Assembly: GCA_035457705.1 (NCBI GenBank)
Contig: DATIBD010000066.1
Coordinates: forward strand, 62,001-126,000
From: DASPGQ01 sp035457705
GTDB lineage: Bacteria; Acidobacteriota; Vicinamibacteria; Marinacidobacterales; SMYC01
Direction: 5' to 3'
Length of the DNA stretch: 64,000 bases
Shown: piece after piece, positions 25,519 to 34,555 of the stretch
How the letters are laid out: every line of letters starts with the position of its first letter
How positions within the stretch are numbered: the stretch's first letter is position 1
The notes under the pieces: model-generated
Seen by the model: only the letters and a program-made list of their open reading frames with translations
Told to the model about the DNA's origin: nothing
Databases searched by the model: none
Translations under genes and position numbers: made by a program

Positions 25519-27561
25519 ATGCGATACCTGTTGGCTTTGGCGGCGTTCGCGCTCGCCGCGACTACCACTCCCGTCTTCGCTGCGGGAAAGCACCTGGCGC
25601 TTACGAGCTACCTCGACTTCGAGCGGGTGTCCGACCCGCAGATTTCACCCGACGGCAAACAGGTGATCTATCGCCGCGAGTGGGTCGACAAGCAGACTGA
25701 CAAATGGGAATCGGCGCTCTGGGTGGTGAACGTCGACGGAAGCAAGAATCGCTACCTCACCAAAGGAAACTCGCCCAGGTGGTCTCCCGACGGAGCCCGA
25801 ATCGCCTACCTAGCGGAAGGAGAGCCCAAAGGCGAGCAAATCTACGTGCGCTACATGGACGCGGAGGGCGCCACCACCCAGGTCACTCGGATCGAGCGCG
25901 CTCCGCGAAGCATCGAGTGGTCTCCCGACGGCGAGTCGATCGCTTTCGTGTCCACGGTTCCCGAGAAGGTCGCGTGGAAGGTCGATCTTCCCTCGGCGCC
26001 GGAGGGAGCCAAATGGACGGAAGCTCCGCGAATCGTCGAGCGGCTCGACTATCGTCAGGATCGAATCGGTTTCACCGAAGACGGCTACCAGCATCTGTTT
26101 CTCGTTCCCGCGACGGGCGGAACGCCTCGCCAGCTCACCGACGGCGATTACGACGATGGTCGGAATGCCCCCATCTCCTGGACACCCGACGGCCAGGAGA
26201 TCCTCTTCACTGGATTGAGGCAGCCGGACTGGGAATACGCCTGGCGGGAGACCGAGATCTACGCCGTGCGCGTCGAGGACGGCTCCGTCAGGCAAGTCAC
26301 CGATCATCATGGGCCGGACAGCGCGCCGAGCGTGTCTCCCGACGGCGCCTCCGTCGCCTACGTCGGGTTCGATTGGACCGACGACACCTTCATCAACTCC
26401 AAGCTCTACGTCTCCGGGATCGACGGGAAGGGCGCCCGGGCCCTGACCGCAAGCCTCGATCGCACCCCCGGGGATCTCGCGTGGGATCCCGATGGTCGCG
26501 GCGTCTATTTCAACGTGGCGGAGGAGGGAACTTCGAACTGGTATTTCGCCTCGCTGGACGGCGCGGCGAGGAAGGTGACCCAGGGAAACCACATCTTCGA
26601 CGTGACGAGCCTCTCGACCACCGGGATGGCCGTCGGGACGATTACCGGTCCCCATCATCCGCCGGACGTGTACGTACTCGACGTGCAGAGACCGGAGCCG
26701 CGTCAGATCACTTTTGTGAACGACGACATCCTCCACGGGGTGGAGCTCGGAAGGGTGGAGGAGATTTCTTATCGGTCGGTGGACGGCCTTTCCATCCAGG
26801 GATGGCTCATCTACCCGCCCGATTTCCAGTCGGGAAAGAAATACCCGCTGATGCTGTCCATTCACGGCGGGCCTCACGGCATGTACGGCGTGGGTTTCAA
26901 CTTCGGCTGGCAGGAGCACGCGGCAAACGGCTACCTCGTTCTCTACACCAACCCGCGGGGCTCCTCGGGCTACACCAGCGAGTTCGGAAACGCCATCAAG
27001 AACGCCTACCCGAGCAAGGACTTCGACGATCTGATGGCGGGCGTGGACGAGGTGATCGGGCTCGGAATCGTCGACGAACGCAATCTGTTCGTCTACGGAT
27101 GCAGCGGAGGCGGCGTTCTAACGGCATGGGTCGTCGGACATACGAACCGCTTCGCCGCCGCTTCCTCCAACTGCCCGGTGACGAACTGGATGTCTTTCGT
27201 GGGCACGACCGACAGTCCCAACTGGTATCGCAATTTCGCGAAGCCGTTCTGGGAGGACCCGAGCGAGTATCTGCAGCGCTCGCCCCTCATGTACGTGGGA
27301 AACGTCGAAACACCCACGATGCTCATGACCGGCGTCCAGGATCTTCGGACTCCCATTCCCCAGACAGAGGAATACTACCAGGCGCTCAAGATGCGGAAGG
27401 TGCCGACCGCCATGGTGCGTTTCAACGAAGAGTTCCATGGAACGACGTCCAGGCCCTCGAACTTCATGAGGACCCAGCTCTACCTGCGTTACTGGTTCGA
27501 AAAGCACGGCACGAAGGCAGATGCTCCCGTGACGACGTCAGCGATCTCGAAGAAGAACTAG
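25519..27561 (+). CDS. Exported S9-family serine peptidase (acylaminoacyl/dipeptidyl type)
   Basis: A 680-residue protein with signal peptide (MRYLLALAAFALAATTTPVFA). A seven-bladed propeller of TolB-like repeats (SPDGKQVIYRR, WSPDGARIAYLA, WSPDGESIAFVS) covers roughly residues 40-400, and an alpha/beta hydrolase domain follows. The triad is visible: S529 in GCSGG, D608 in GVQDLRTP and H640 in EEFHGTT. Such enzymes clip oligopeptides or acylated N-termini outside the cytoplasm. GGAGG lies upstream of the ATG. It stands alone between the zinc-ribbon gene and a repeat-bearing intergenic region. Confidence 0.93.
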   Translation: MRYLLALAAFALAATTTPVFAAGKHLALTSYLDFERVSDPQISPDGKQVIYRREWVDKQTDKWESALWVVNVDGSKNRYLTKGNSPRWSPDGARIAYLAEGEPKGEQIYVRYMDAEGATTQVTRIERAPRSIEWSPDGESIAFVSTVPEKVAWKVDLPSAPEGAKWTEAPRIVERLDYRQDRIGFTEDGYQHLFLVPATGGTPRQLTDGDYDDGRNAPISWTPDGQEILFTGLRQPDWEYAWRETEIYAVRVEDGSVRQVTDHHGPDSAPSVSPDGASVAYVGFDWTDDTFINSKLYVSGIDGKGARALTASLDRTPGDLAWDPDGRGVYFNVAEEGTSNWYFASLDGAARKVTQGNHIFDVTSLSTTGMAVGTITGPHHPPDVYVLDVQRPEPRQITFVNDDILHGVELGRVEEISYRSVDGLSIQGWLIYPPDFQSGKKYPLMLSIHGGPHGMYGVGFNFGWQEHAANGYLVLYTNPRGSSGYTSEFGNAIKNAYPSKDFDDLMAGVDEVIGLGIVDERNLFVYGCSGGGVLTAWVVGHTNRFAAASSNCPVTNWMSFVGTTDSPNWYRNFAKPFWEDPSEYLQRSPLMYVGNVETPTMLMTGVQDLRTPIPQTEEYYQALKMRKVPTAMVRFNEEFHGTTSRPSNFMRTQLYLRYWFEKHGTKADAPVTTSAISKKN

Positions 27562-27628
27562 CTAGCAGGCTGATAAACAAGTCAGCCCAGCCTGCGCGAG
27601 CGGAGCGAGCCCGGCGCAATCGTCCGCA

Positions 27629-27715
27629 CTCGGGCTGCTTCGAAGGAACGAGATGTTGCTGGGCTCCTGCGAAGGGCTGCCCACCGCAAAATTGCCGCGC
27701 CGTAAGCAGCCCGAG
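27629..27715. repeat. Long-spaced inverted repeat
   Basis: CTCGGGCTGCTT at 27629-27640 is repeated exactly inverted as AAGCAGCCCGAG at 27704-27715, separated by 63 bases. It lies in the 218-base gap after the S9 peptidase, 12 bases before copy 2 of the 38-bp dispersed repeat. It may be the fold of a small mobile or regulatory element. Confidence 0.6.
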
Positions 27716-27727
27716 CCGTGGCCGCGC

Positions 27728-27765
27728 GATCGATTACGGGTCCCGCCACGGCATTGAACACTCTA
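27728..27765 (+). repeat. 38-bp dispersed repeat, copy 2
   Basis: Begins GATCGATTACGGGTCCCGCC and ends CATTGAACACTCTA; identical to 8373-8410 (minus strand) except for one base. It falls in the gap between the S9 peptidase and the convergent zinc-ribbon gene. Confidence 0.8.
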
Positions 27766-27780
27766 AGTATCGCTCCGAGC

Positions 27781-28083
27781 TCAAGCACCTCGCTCGTCCC
27801 CGTCGACGTACCAGTCGCGGTGCGGGGACCATTGGGTGCAGCTAAGGCAACAGGTTTCGATCCACTGGCGCCCACAGCCGGGACACTTGCCCCGGGTATC
27901 GAACGTGTTCCAGATATAGCGGCAGGTACACATCCAGAGGCTGTCTCGCTCGGGCTCCCAGCCGCACCTCGGGCAGCGAATCCGGGGACCCCGGTCCCTC
28001 GGCGACCCTTCACGAGGGAAGATGTCGAACCGGATACGCGTGCCACGCACGGGGCGCTCGTCTTTTGCTTCGACGGTCGTCAC
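27781..28083 (-). CDS. Small double zinc-ribbon protein
   Basis: A 100-residue protein with three cysteine pairs: CPRCGWEP, CTCRYIW, CPGCGRQWIETCCLSC, separated by the conserved-looking NTFDTRGK and ending SPHRDWYVD. The even spacing and Trp/Asp pattern are those of a genuine metal-binding protein rather than a shadow. The start is probably GTG. I recognise the pattern as a recurrent small hypothetical protein but know no function for it. It is convergent with the S9 peptidase gene and divergent from the CocE operon. Confidence 0.7.
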   Translation of the reverse strand: MTTVEAKDERPVRGTRIRFDIFPREGSPRDRGPRIRCPRCGWEPERDSLWMCTCRYIWNTFDTRGKCPGCGRQWIETCCLSCTQWSPHRDWYVDGDERGA

Positions 28084-28221
28084 GCCCCATTCTACGCTGG
28101 GAGGGACCGCTCTTCACGACCGCACTGCCGCGCGGTGCAGGACCCGTCCCGAACGCGAGTTTGACGGAGCGGCCATCGCACAAATACAGTTTGTTATCGA
28201 GTTCGAGCCCCGCGCACCGGC

Positions 28222-30453
28222 ATGACGAGGTCTACTCCCGGCGACGGCCTGCCCGACGCATCCAGCCCGTTTCCTCGCACAAACCGCTACGCGCCCTGGC
28301 TCTTTCTGGCCCTCGGACTTTTCTGTCTGCGCGTTGTCGGTCAGCTCATCGTCGCCATCTTCGGGGCGGGGTTCCTTCCCCCGATGGAAGAGTGGTACTC
28401 TGGCCTCATACCCTATCCGGTCTTATTGGCGTCCCAGCTCGTCATCATTGGCCTCTTCGGAACCGTCTGTTTGCAGTTCACCCGAGGCCGGGGATGGCTC
28501 GCACGCCCCCGCGTCCGGCTTGGCGATCTACTGGTCGCATTTGGAGCGCTCTATCTCACCGTGATGGTCCTCCGCTACGTCTCGCGCATGGCTTTGTATC
28601 CCCCCGAGCGATGGGTGGGCGGCTCCATCCCGATCTTTTTCCACTGGGTTCTCGCCAGCTTCATCCTGCTGGTCGGTCACTACCATCGGCGGGGAGAAAC
28701 GGAGCGACGGGTCGTGAGCCTGCGGGCCAAGCTCTTGCGAGCGCTCGCAGGGTCCATCGCCGTCGTGGGAATTGCCGCTTGGGTCGCGTATCTCCTCGCT
28801 CCCGCCTGGCTCGCTCGACAGTTGGGGAGCGGACCACCCAAGTACTCCGTGCGGATACACCGGTCTTTGCCCCTGACGACATCCGACGGGGTTCGGTTGG
28901 TCGGCGATCTCTACCTGCCACGCCGCGCGGGTAGGACGCCGACGATTCTCGTACGGATCCCTTATTCCAAGACGCTCCAGAACAAGCTCTTCGCCACCCT
29001 GATCGGACGGATGTGGGCGGAGCATGGCTATTCCGTCTTCATCCAGGGAACGCGGGGCCGCTACGAGTCGGGCGGGCGATACGAACCCTTCGTCAACGAG
29101 CGCCGGGATGGGATCGAGACGCTCGCCTGGCTCGCGAAGCAACCGTGGTTCGACGGACGACTCGGCATGTGGGGCGGATCCTATTTCGGCTACACGCAGT
29201 GGGTCCTGGCCGACCAATCCGACCCCGGACCATCGGCCCTCTTCGTGCAGATCGCGAGCAGCAGCTTCTACGACATGTTCTACCAAGGCGGTGCTTTCGC
29301 CCTCGAGTCCGCACTGTATTGGGCGCTCCGAAGCCACGGACCGGTGGACGTTCCCGTGTCCCCCGAACAGCTCGATAAAGGATACGGAGCGATGCCCCTC
29401 CGGGAGACGGACGATCGGGCGGGTGCCGACGTCGCTTTCTTCAACGATTGGGTCGCGCATCCCGAGCGCGACGATTACTGGCGGAATATCGACGGAGAGA
29501 ATCGGACCGCCACGCTTCGCGCACCGGTATTGCTCATGGCCGGCTGGTTCGATCCTTTTCTTCCCAGTCAACTCGGTGATTTCCTTCGCATCCGCGCGGA
29601 AGCGTCTACGCAGGTGGCTGAAAAAACTCGGCTCATCATCGGGCCCTGGAGCCATGCAGCGGCATCACCCTTGCCCGATGGATACCAGCCCAGGAATTAC
29701 CGGTTGGAAAGTCTCGCCCCCTCCCTTCCCTGGTTCGACCGGCACCTCAAAGGCGAGACAACGGAACCGGAGCTTCCGCCGATCCGTCTCTTCGTGATGG
29801 GCGAGAACGTCTGGCGAGACGAACGAGAATGGCCCCTGGCCCGCACTCGGTTCACCGCGTACTTTCTCGATGGCGAGGACGGGAGATCGGGTTTGAGCAC
29901 CGAGACGCCCGCGGGGTTCGGATACTACACGTACCTCTTCGATCCCACCGATCCGGTCCGGAGGCAGGGAGGTGCAATGCTCGGTCCGCGCGCGGGAATG
30001 CGCGAGCAAGCCCGGACGGCGCGTGACGATGTCCTCTCCTTCGCAACCGCGCCTCTCGAGTCGGATTTGGAAATTACGGGTCCCCTGCGAGCCATCCTCC
30101 ACGTTCGTACGACAGCGCCATCCACCGATTTCACCGCGAATCTCCTGGACATCCATCCCGACGGGCGTGTCTTCAATATTTCGGAGGGGATCTCGAGGCG
30201 TTCCTACACGACCGATTCTGAGCCCTCTGAGCCCATCGAGATCGAGATACAGATGTGGCCGACGAGCCTGCTCGTTCCTCGAGGTCATCGCCTCGGTCTC
30301 GATATCTCGAGCAGCAACACCCCGCGCTTCGACGTCAACCCGAACACAGGAGGCGACATCGCCACGGAAACGCATCCCGTTCCTGCCGAGCAAAGGGTCT
30401 TTTGGGGAGGCAACACGCCGTCGCGAATCATCCTCCCCATCATCCCGCGTTAG
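28222..30453 (+). CDS. CocE/NonD hydrolase with N-terminal membrane domain
   Basis: A 743-residue fusion. Residues 25-200 hold about five hydrophobic helices (PWLFLALGLFCLRVVGQLIVAI onward). From about 215 there is a CocE/X-Pro-dipeptidyl-peptidase (S15-like) hydrolase with S320 in WGGSYFG, D444 in GWFDPF and H478 in WSHAA, then the family's C-terminal jelly-roll (near 540-740). Such hydrolases cleave esters, amides or X-Pro peptides. The membrane domain is not part of the usual family layout and should hold the catalytic part at the outer face. It is the first gene of a four-gene operon, 20 bases before the hydroxylase gene. Confidence 0.9.
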   Translation: MTRSTPGDGLPDASSPFPRTNRYAPWLFLALGLFCLRVVGQLIVAIFGAGFLPPMEEWYSGLIPYPVLLASQLVIIGLFGTVCLQFTRGRGWLARPRVRLGDLLVAFGALYLTVMVLRYVSRMALYPPERWVGGSIPIFFHWVLASFILLVGHYHRRGETERRVVSLRAKLLRALAGSIAVVGIAAWVAYLLAPAWLARQLGSGPPKYSVRIHRSLPLTTSDGVRLVGDLYLPRRAGRTPTILVRIPYSKTLQNKLFATLIGRMWAEHGYSVFIQGTRGRYESGGRYEPFVNERRDGIETLAWLAKQPWFDGRLGMWGGSYFGYTQWVLADQSDPGPSALFVQIASSSFYDMFYQGGAFALESALYWALRSHGPVDVPVSPEQLDKGYGAMPLRETDDRAGADVAFFNDWVAHPERDDYWRNIDGENRTATLRAPVLLMAGWFDPFLPSQLGDFLRIRAEASTQVAEKTRLIIGPWSHAAASPLPDGYQPRNYRLESLAPSLPWFDRHLKGETTEPELPPIRLFVMGENVWRDEREWPLARTRFTAYFLDGEDGRSGLSTETPAGFGYYTYLFDPTDPVRRQGGAMLGPRAGMREQARTARDDVLSFATAPLESDLEITGPLRAILHVRTTAPSTDFTANLLDIHPDGRVFNISEGISRRSYTTDSEPSEPIEIEIQMWPTSLLVPRGHRLGLDISSSNTPRFDVNPNTGGDIATETHPVPAEQRVFWGGNTPSRIILPIIPR

Positions 30454-30473
30454 GAATCGGAAAGGAGGTCGAC

Positions 30474-31373
30474 ATGCCCGAGCACCGCCGGCGCTTCTTG
30501 CCCTGGATCGCCTATCCCGGTGTCGTGATCACCGCGTTCGCCCTGCATTTCGTGCTGCTCCGGGTCGGTTTGCCGGTCGGCGTCAGCGCCTACATCGCGG
30601 TGGTACTCGGAGCCGTTGCCGTCACGATACTCGAGCTCGTGATTCCCTACGACGCATCCTGGCAGCCCACCCGAGACGACGTCAAGAACGACCTTCTGTT
30701 CATGATCATCGTTCAGATCGTCTTGCCCCCGCTCTTGACCCTTTTCTTTGGCATCACCTTGATCCGTTCCCTGCAGGCCTTCGACGTCTCCACGACGGAG
30801 TGGTGGCCTCGACATCTGCCCCTTGCCGTTCAGGTCGTGTTGATGCTGCTCGTCGCCGAGCTCTTCCGCTACTGGCTTCACGTCGCGGCGCACAACACAG
30901 CACTCTGGCGACTGCACGCGGTGCACCATTCTCCCAGGAAGCTCTATTGGCTCAACGTCGGCCGGTTTCACCCCGTGGAAAAGGCACTTCAATTCCTATT
31001 GGACGCTTTGCCGTTCATCGTGCTCGGAGTCGGGGAGGAGGTCTTCGCCGGATATTTCATCTTCTACGCGGTCAACGGATTCTTTCAGCATTCGAACGTC
31101 GATGCCCGCTACGGAATTCTCAACTACGTCGTCAGCGGCGCCGAGCTCCATCGATGGCACCACTCGAGACAAATCGAGGAATCGAACAACAACTACGGCA
31201 ACAACTTCATCGTTTGGGACCTCGTCTTCGGAAGCTGGTTTCTGCCACGCGATCGGCGTGTGGGGGCTCTGGGCCTGCTCAACCCCGAGTACCCGCTGGA
31301 TTTCGTCAGCCAGCTCACCACACCGCTCCGGCCCGGCCTCGACAAACAGGGGGCGGCTTCGAATGCTATATGA
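30474..31373 (+). CDS. Fatty acid hydroxylase / sterol-desaturase-like di-iron membrane protein
   Basis: A 299-residue membrane protein. Its histidine boxes match the superfamily: H136-x3-H140, H148-x2-HH152, H206 and H226-x2-HH230, which bind two irons for oxygen-dependent hydroxylation or desaturation of a lipid C-H bond. About four hydrophobic helices precede and separate them. A strong AAAGGAGGT lies before the ATG; the longer frame upstream is a shadow of the CocE gene. It overlaps the GH3 gene start by 11 bases. The substrate is probably a fatty acyl or isoprenoid compound. Confidence 0.92.
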   Translation: MPEHRRRFLPWIAYPGVVITAFALHFVLLRVGLPVGVSAYIAVVLGAVAVTILELVIPYDASWQPTRDDVKNDLLFMIIVQIVLPPLLTLFFGITLIRSLQAFDVSTTEWWPRHLPLAVQVVLMLLVAELFRYWLHVAAHNTALWRLHAVHHSPRKLYWLNVGRFHPVEKALQFLLDALPFIVLGVGEEVFAGYFIFYAVNGFFQHSNVDARYGILNYVVSGAELHRWHHSRQIEESNNNYGNNFIVWDLVFGSWFLPRDRRVGALGLLNPEYPLDFVSQLTTPLRPGLDKQGAASNAI

Positions 31374-33042
31374 CGCCTTGATCAACCGCCTGATCTGGGG
31401 GCGCATGCAGGTGTTCACCTGGACGCACTGGCGGCCTTTCGTGAAGACAGCGCGCGCGCCGTGGGACGCGCAGGAACGCCTGCTTCTCAAGATAATCCGC
31501 CGGAACTGCGAGACCAAGTTCGGGCGGGTGCACGGATTCGACCGAATTCGGAACTATCGTGACTTCGTTTCCGCCGTTCCGATACAGAGCTACGAATCGC
31601 TCAGGCCGTTCATCGAGGAACAGGAGCGCACCGGCGCGCCCGCTTTGAGCGCCGACTCCCCCGTCATGTATGCGCAGACGAGCGGCACCACGGGCCAACC
31701 GAAGCTGATTCCGTTGCTCGAGAGCTCGCTTCGATCGCACAAGCGCAGTCAAGCGATCCAGTCGTACGTGCAGTTCAAGACGGACCCTCGGGCTTACTAC
31801 GGCAAGCTCCTGGGCATCGTCGGGCTTGCCGAGGAAGGTCGGCTTCAAAGCGGCAGGCCCTATGGCTCGGCGTCGGGACACGTGTACAAGAACATGCCGA
31901 GACTGACGCGAGCGAAGTACGTGATACCGCATCAGGTCTTCGGTATCGAAGACTACGACCTCAAGTACCTGACCATTCTCCGTCTCGCGCTCGTACACCG
32001 AAACGTTACGTTCCTGGGCAGCGCCAACCCTTCGACCTTTCTCAAGCTTCTCTCGGTGCTCGAGACCCACCGGGAGGAGCTCCTCGAGGACATCCGACGC
32101 GATGAGTTTCGTTACCTCGCCCGGATGACCCGCGAAGCGATGGCGGCGATCCAGCCCAGGCTCCGATGCAAGCCCGCCCGGGTGCGGGAGCTCGAGCAAC
32201 TTCTCGACTCGCCGTCGCCCCGGTTTGCGGACCTCTGGCCGAATCTACGGCTCGTCAACACCTGGACCGGCGGAAGCTGCGCCATCGCTCTAGGGGCCTT
32301 CGAGAAACACTTGCCGACGAAGACGCGGATCGCGGAGCTCGGCTATCTGTCCAGCGAGTTCCGGGGCACTATCACCATCGACGTCGAGCGCAATTGGGGT
32401 GCTCCCACGATCCAGGAGAACTTCTTCGAGCTCGTGGAGCGCGATGCCTGGGAGAGCGGAGACAAAGATCCTCTTACGGTGGACGCCCTCGAAACGGGCA
32501 AGCAATACTACGTCATCGTCACGACCGCGGCGGGCCTGTACCGCTATTTCATGAATGACCTCGTCACGGTGACCGGCCGGTTTCACGCCACACCCACCAT
32601 CCAATTCGTACAAAAAGGCAAGGGCGTCACGAACATCACCGGGGAAAAGCTGTACGAAAGCCAGGTCACCGCAGCCGTGCGGGCTGCAGAGGACGAGCTC
32701 GGTGTCCGTTCGTCATTTTTTTTGATGCTCGCGTGCGTCCAGGAATCGACTTACCAGTTGCTCCTGGAGCGCGTCGAACCCAGCGGCGACTCGGCAAACC
32801 GAATGCGCGATCTGATCGAGAGCAAACTGGCCGAGCTGAACGTGGAGTATGCGACGAAACGTGCCAGCGGCCGTTTGCGCGAGCTCGAGCTCGTGCACTT
32901 GAGACCGGGCACGGGTGAAGCTTACAAGCGCCACTGCCTGCAGCGCGGACAACGGGAAGGCCAGTTCAAGATCATCGCGCTTCAGTACCGCGACGACTGC
33001 TCGTTTCCCTTCAGCGACTATCACAATCGCGACTCCGACTGA
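31363..33042 (+). CDS. GH3-family acyl-adenylating amide synthetase
   Basis: A 559-residue protein of the GH3 (auxin-responsive promoter) family in the ANL superfamily. The adenylation loop YAQTSGTTGQPKLIP is near residue 103, FLGSANPSTFLKLL and LWPNLRLVNTWTGGSCA are family blocks, and the C-terminal domain holds GLYRYFMNDLV and FVQKGKGVTNITGEKLYESQV. Plant members join a carboxylic acid to an amino acid through an acyl-AMP; bacterial ones are largely uncharacterised. The ATG overlaps the hydroxylase stop. Four bases separate its stop from the epimerase-like gene, suggesting a shared pathway with acyl-amino acid or acyl-peptide chemistry. Confidence 0.92.
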   Translation: MLYDALINRLIWGRMQVFTWTHWRPFVKTARAPWDAQERLLLKIIRRNCETKFGRVHGFDRIRNYRDFVSAVPIQSYESLRPFIEEQERTGAPALSADSPVMYAQTSGTTGQPKLIPLLESSLRSHKRSQAIQSYVQFKTDPRAYYGKLLGIVGLAEEGRLQSGRPYGSASGHVYKNMPRLTRAKYVIPHQVFGIEDYDLKYLTILRLALVHRNVTFLGSANPSTFLKLLSVLETHREELLEDIRRDEFRYLARMTREAMAAIQPRLRCKPARVRELEQLLDSPSPRFADLWPNLRLVNTWTGGSCAIALGAFEKHLPTKTRIAELGYLSSEFRGTITIDVERNWGAPTIQENFFELVERDAWESGDKDPLTVDALETGKQYYVIVTTAAGLYRYFMNDLVTVTGRFHATPTIQFVQKGKGVTNITGEKLYESQVTAAVRAAEDELGVRSSFFLMLACVQESTYQLLLERVEPSGDSANRMRDLIESKLAELNVEYATKRASGRLRELELVHLRPGTGEAYKRHCLQRGQREGQFKIIALQYRDDCSFPFSDYHNRDSD

Positions 33043-33046
33043 ACTC

Positions 33047-34171
33047 ATGCCGATTAAAGAGCTCGAGATCTATCGGCTCGATATTCCGTTCACGATTTCG
33101 TTCAAACACAGCTCCGCCGAGCGCACGAGAACCCAGAGCCTTTGGGTCGAGGCGGCCGGCGATGGACTCGTGGGGAGGGGCGAGGGTTGTCCGAGGGAAT
33201 ATGTCACGAACGAGAGTACGGCTACGGCCGCCGCATTCTTTGCCGAGCACCGGAGGGCCGTCCGCCAAGAAATTGACTCTTTCGAGGGCCTGGTGAGCTG
33301 GGAGCGACAGCATGCCGCTGAGATCGACGAGAATCCAGCCGCCTGGTGCGCTATCGAGCTCGCGCTCATCGATTGGCTCGCGCGCCGAGACGGCGTACCC
33401 GTCGAGGATGTCCTGTCCCTACCTCGACTGGACGGAACGTATCGCTACACCGCGGTCGTCGGCGACAGCGGGATGGATTCGTTCAGAGCCACCACGGAGA
33501 GATATCGTGATTTCGGCTTCGCGGACTTCAAGTTGAAGCTGTCCGGCGACGTTGTGCACGATCGTCAGAAGATTCGTTGGTTGCACGAGCTCGAGATCGA
33601 AGGCCTGCGCGTCCGAGTGGACGCCAACAACCTCTGGAATCGGGTCGAGGAGGCCGCGGAGCATCTCACCGCGCTCGAAAGCGCCTTCCTAGGAGTCGAG
33701 GAGCCGCTCGAGGCCAACGACCTGGTCGGACTGAGACGGCTCGCCGACGAGACCGGCTGCCGTATGATCCTGGACGAGAGCCTCTTGCGCGAGGAACAGA
33801 TAACTCGGCTCGAAGACGATCCTCATCACTGGATCATCAACCTCCGTGTATCGAAGATGGGTGGCCTGCTCCGGTCTTTGGCCGTTGCCCGGCGAGCTCG
33901 TGAGGCTTCTATTCCCGTGATCGTCGGTGCCCAAGTGGGCGAAACAAGCCTCTTGACGCGGGCCGGCCTGGCTGCCGCCCGTTGCGCGGGAGACAACCTT
34001 CTGGCGCAGGAAGGTGCGTTCGGAACCTTGCTTCTCGAATCCGACGTCGCCGACCCTCCGCTGATGTTCGGGGCAGGAGGCCTGCTCGATGCCGGGTCGC
34101 TAGATCTCGGAGCCAAACCCGGGTGGGGCCTTACGTTCACCGGCGATCGAGGCAGTTTCCAGCCGCTGTAG
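33047..34171 (+). CDS. Enolase-superfamily enzyme (dipeptide-epimerase / MR_MLE-like)
   Basis: A 374-residue enolase-superfamily protein. Catalytic and metal residues are all visible: the K162-x-K164 pair (FKLKL), metal ligands D192 (VDANN), E218 (VEEP) and D243 (LDES), and K270 (RVSKMGG) on the other face. Lys on both sides fits the muconate-lactonising/dipeptide-epimerase subgroup, which performs 1,1-proton transfer at an alpha carbon. Specificity (dipeptide epimerase, N-acylamino acid racemase or other) cannot be read directly. It is the last gene of the operon with CocE, hydroxylase and GH3. Confidence 0.9.
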   Translation: MPIKELEIYRLDIPFTISFKHSSAERTRTQSLWVEAAGDGLVGRGEGCPREYVTNESTATAAAFFAEHRRAVRQEIDSFEGLVSWERQHAAEIDENPAAWCAIELALIDWLARRDGVPVEDVLSLPRLDGTYRYTAVVGDSGMDSFRATTERYRDFGFADFKLKLSGDVVHDRQKIRWLHELEIEGLRVRVDANNLWNRVEEAAEHLTALESAFLGVEEPLEANDLVGLRRLADETGCRMILDESLLREEQITRLEDDPHHWIINLRVSKMGGLLRSLAVARRAREASIPVIVGAQVGETSLLTRAGLAAARCAGDNLLAQEGAFGTLLLESDVADPPLMFGAGGLLDAGSLDLGAKPGWGLTFTGDRGSFQPL

Positions 34172-34219
34172 ACATCTGGAAGGCGGTTCTCTAACCGGAA
34201 TGCCTGAGCGTGGTGGGCG

Positions 34220-34555
34220 CTACCCTTTCCAAGAGCAGCCTGTGGCGCGCGCCAGGGCCAGGCACACCTGGTCCATTTTTTGAGTGCCGAGACTACCTAG
34301 GTACTGCCTCAACGACCTCTGATCGACCGTTTGGATGTGGTCGAGATTCACTACTGAGGGGACCTTCAAGCCCTCTTCCACCCCCACGGCTACTTCGCTC
34401 GGGACTCCGTGGACCGCAGACGTGATCGGCGCAACCATCACGGTTCGGATCAAGGGGATCACGCTTTGGCGGCTGATGACGAGGACGGGGCGCCGCTTGT
34501 CGGGAGAGCGGAACGTGTGAAGCCAAATTTCTCCTCGGTTTAATCGGGCGGCCAC
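34220..34555 (-). CDS. PemK/MazF-type mRNA interferase toxin
   Basis: A 111-residue protein with the MazF/PemK pattern: LNRGEIWLHTFRSPDKRRPVLVIS, VMVAPITSAVHGVPSEV and VNLDHIQTVDQRSL. Such toxins cut mRNA at short motifs. The GTG chosen has AGGAAGG at ideal spacing inside the antitoxin gene and overlaps the antitoxin stop by 16 bases; an upstream TTG would extend it by six residues. Confidence 0.88.
   Translation of the reverse strand: MAARLNRGEIWLHTFRSPDKRRPVLVISRQSVIPLIRTVMVAPITSAVHGVPSEVAVGVEEGLKVPSVVNLDHIQTVDQRSLRQYLGSLGTQKMDQVCLALARATGCSWKG

Noticed and set aside
25704..27845. A 713-residue frame alongside the S9 peptidase
   Set aside because: Arg- and Ser-rich out-of-frame translation of the peptidase gene, which has signal peptide, propeller repeats and a full triad.
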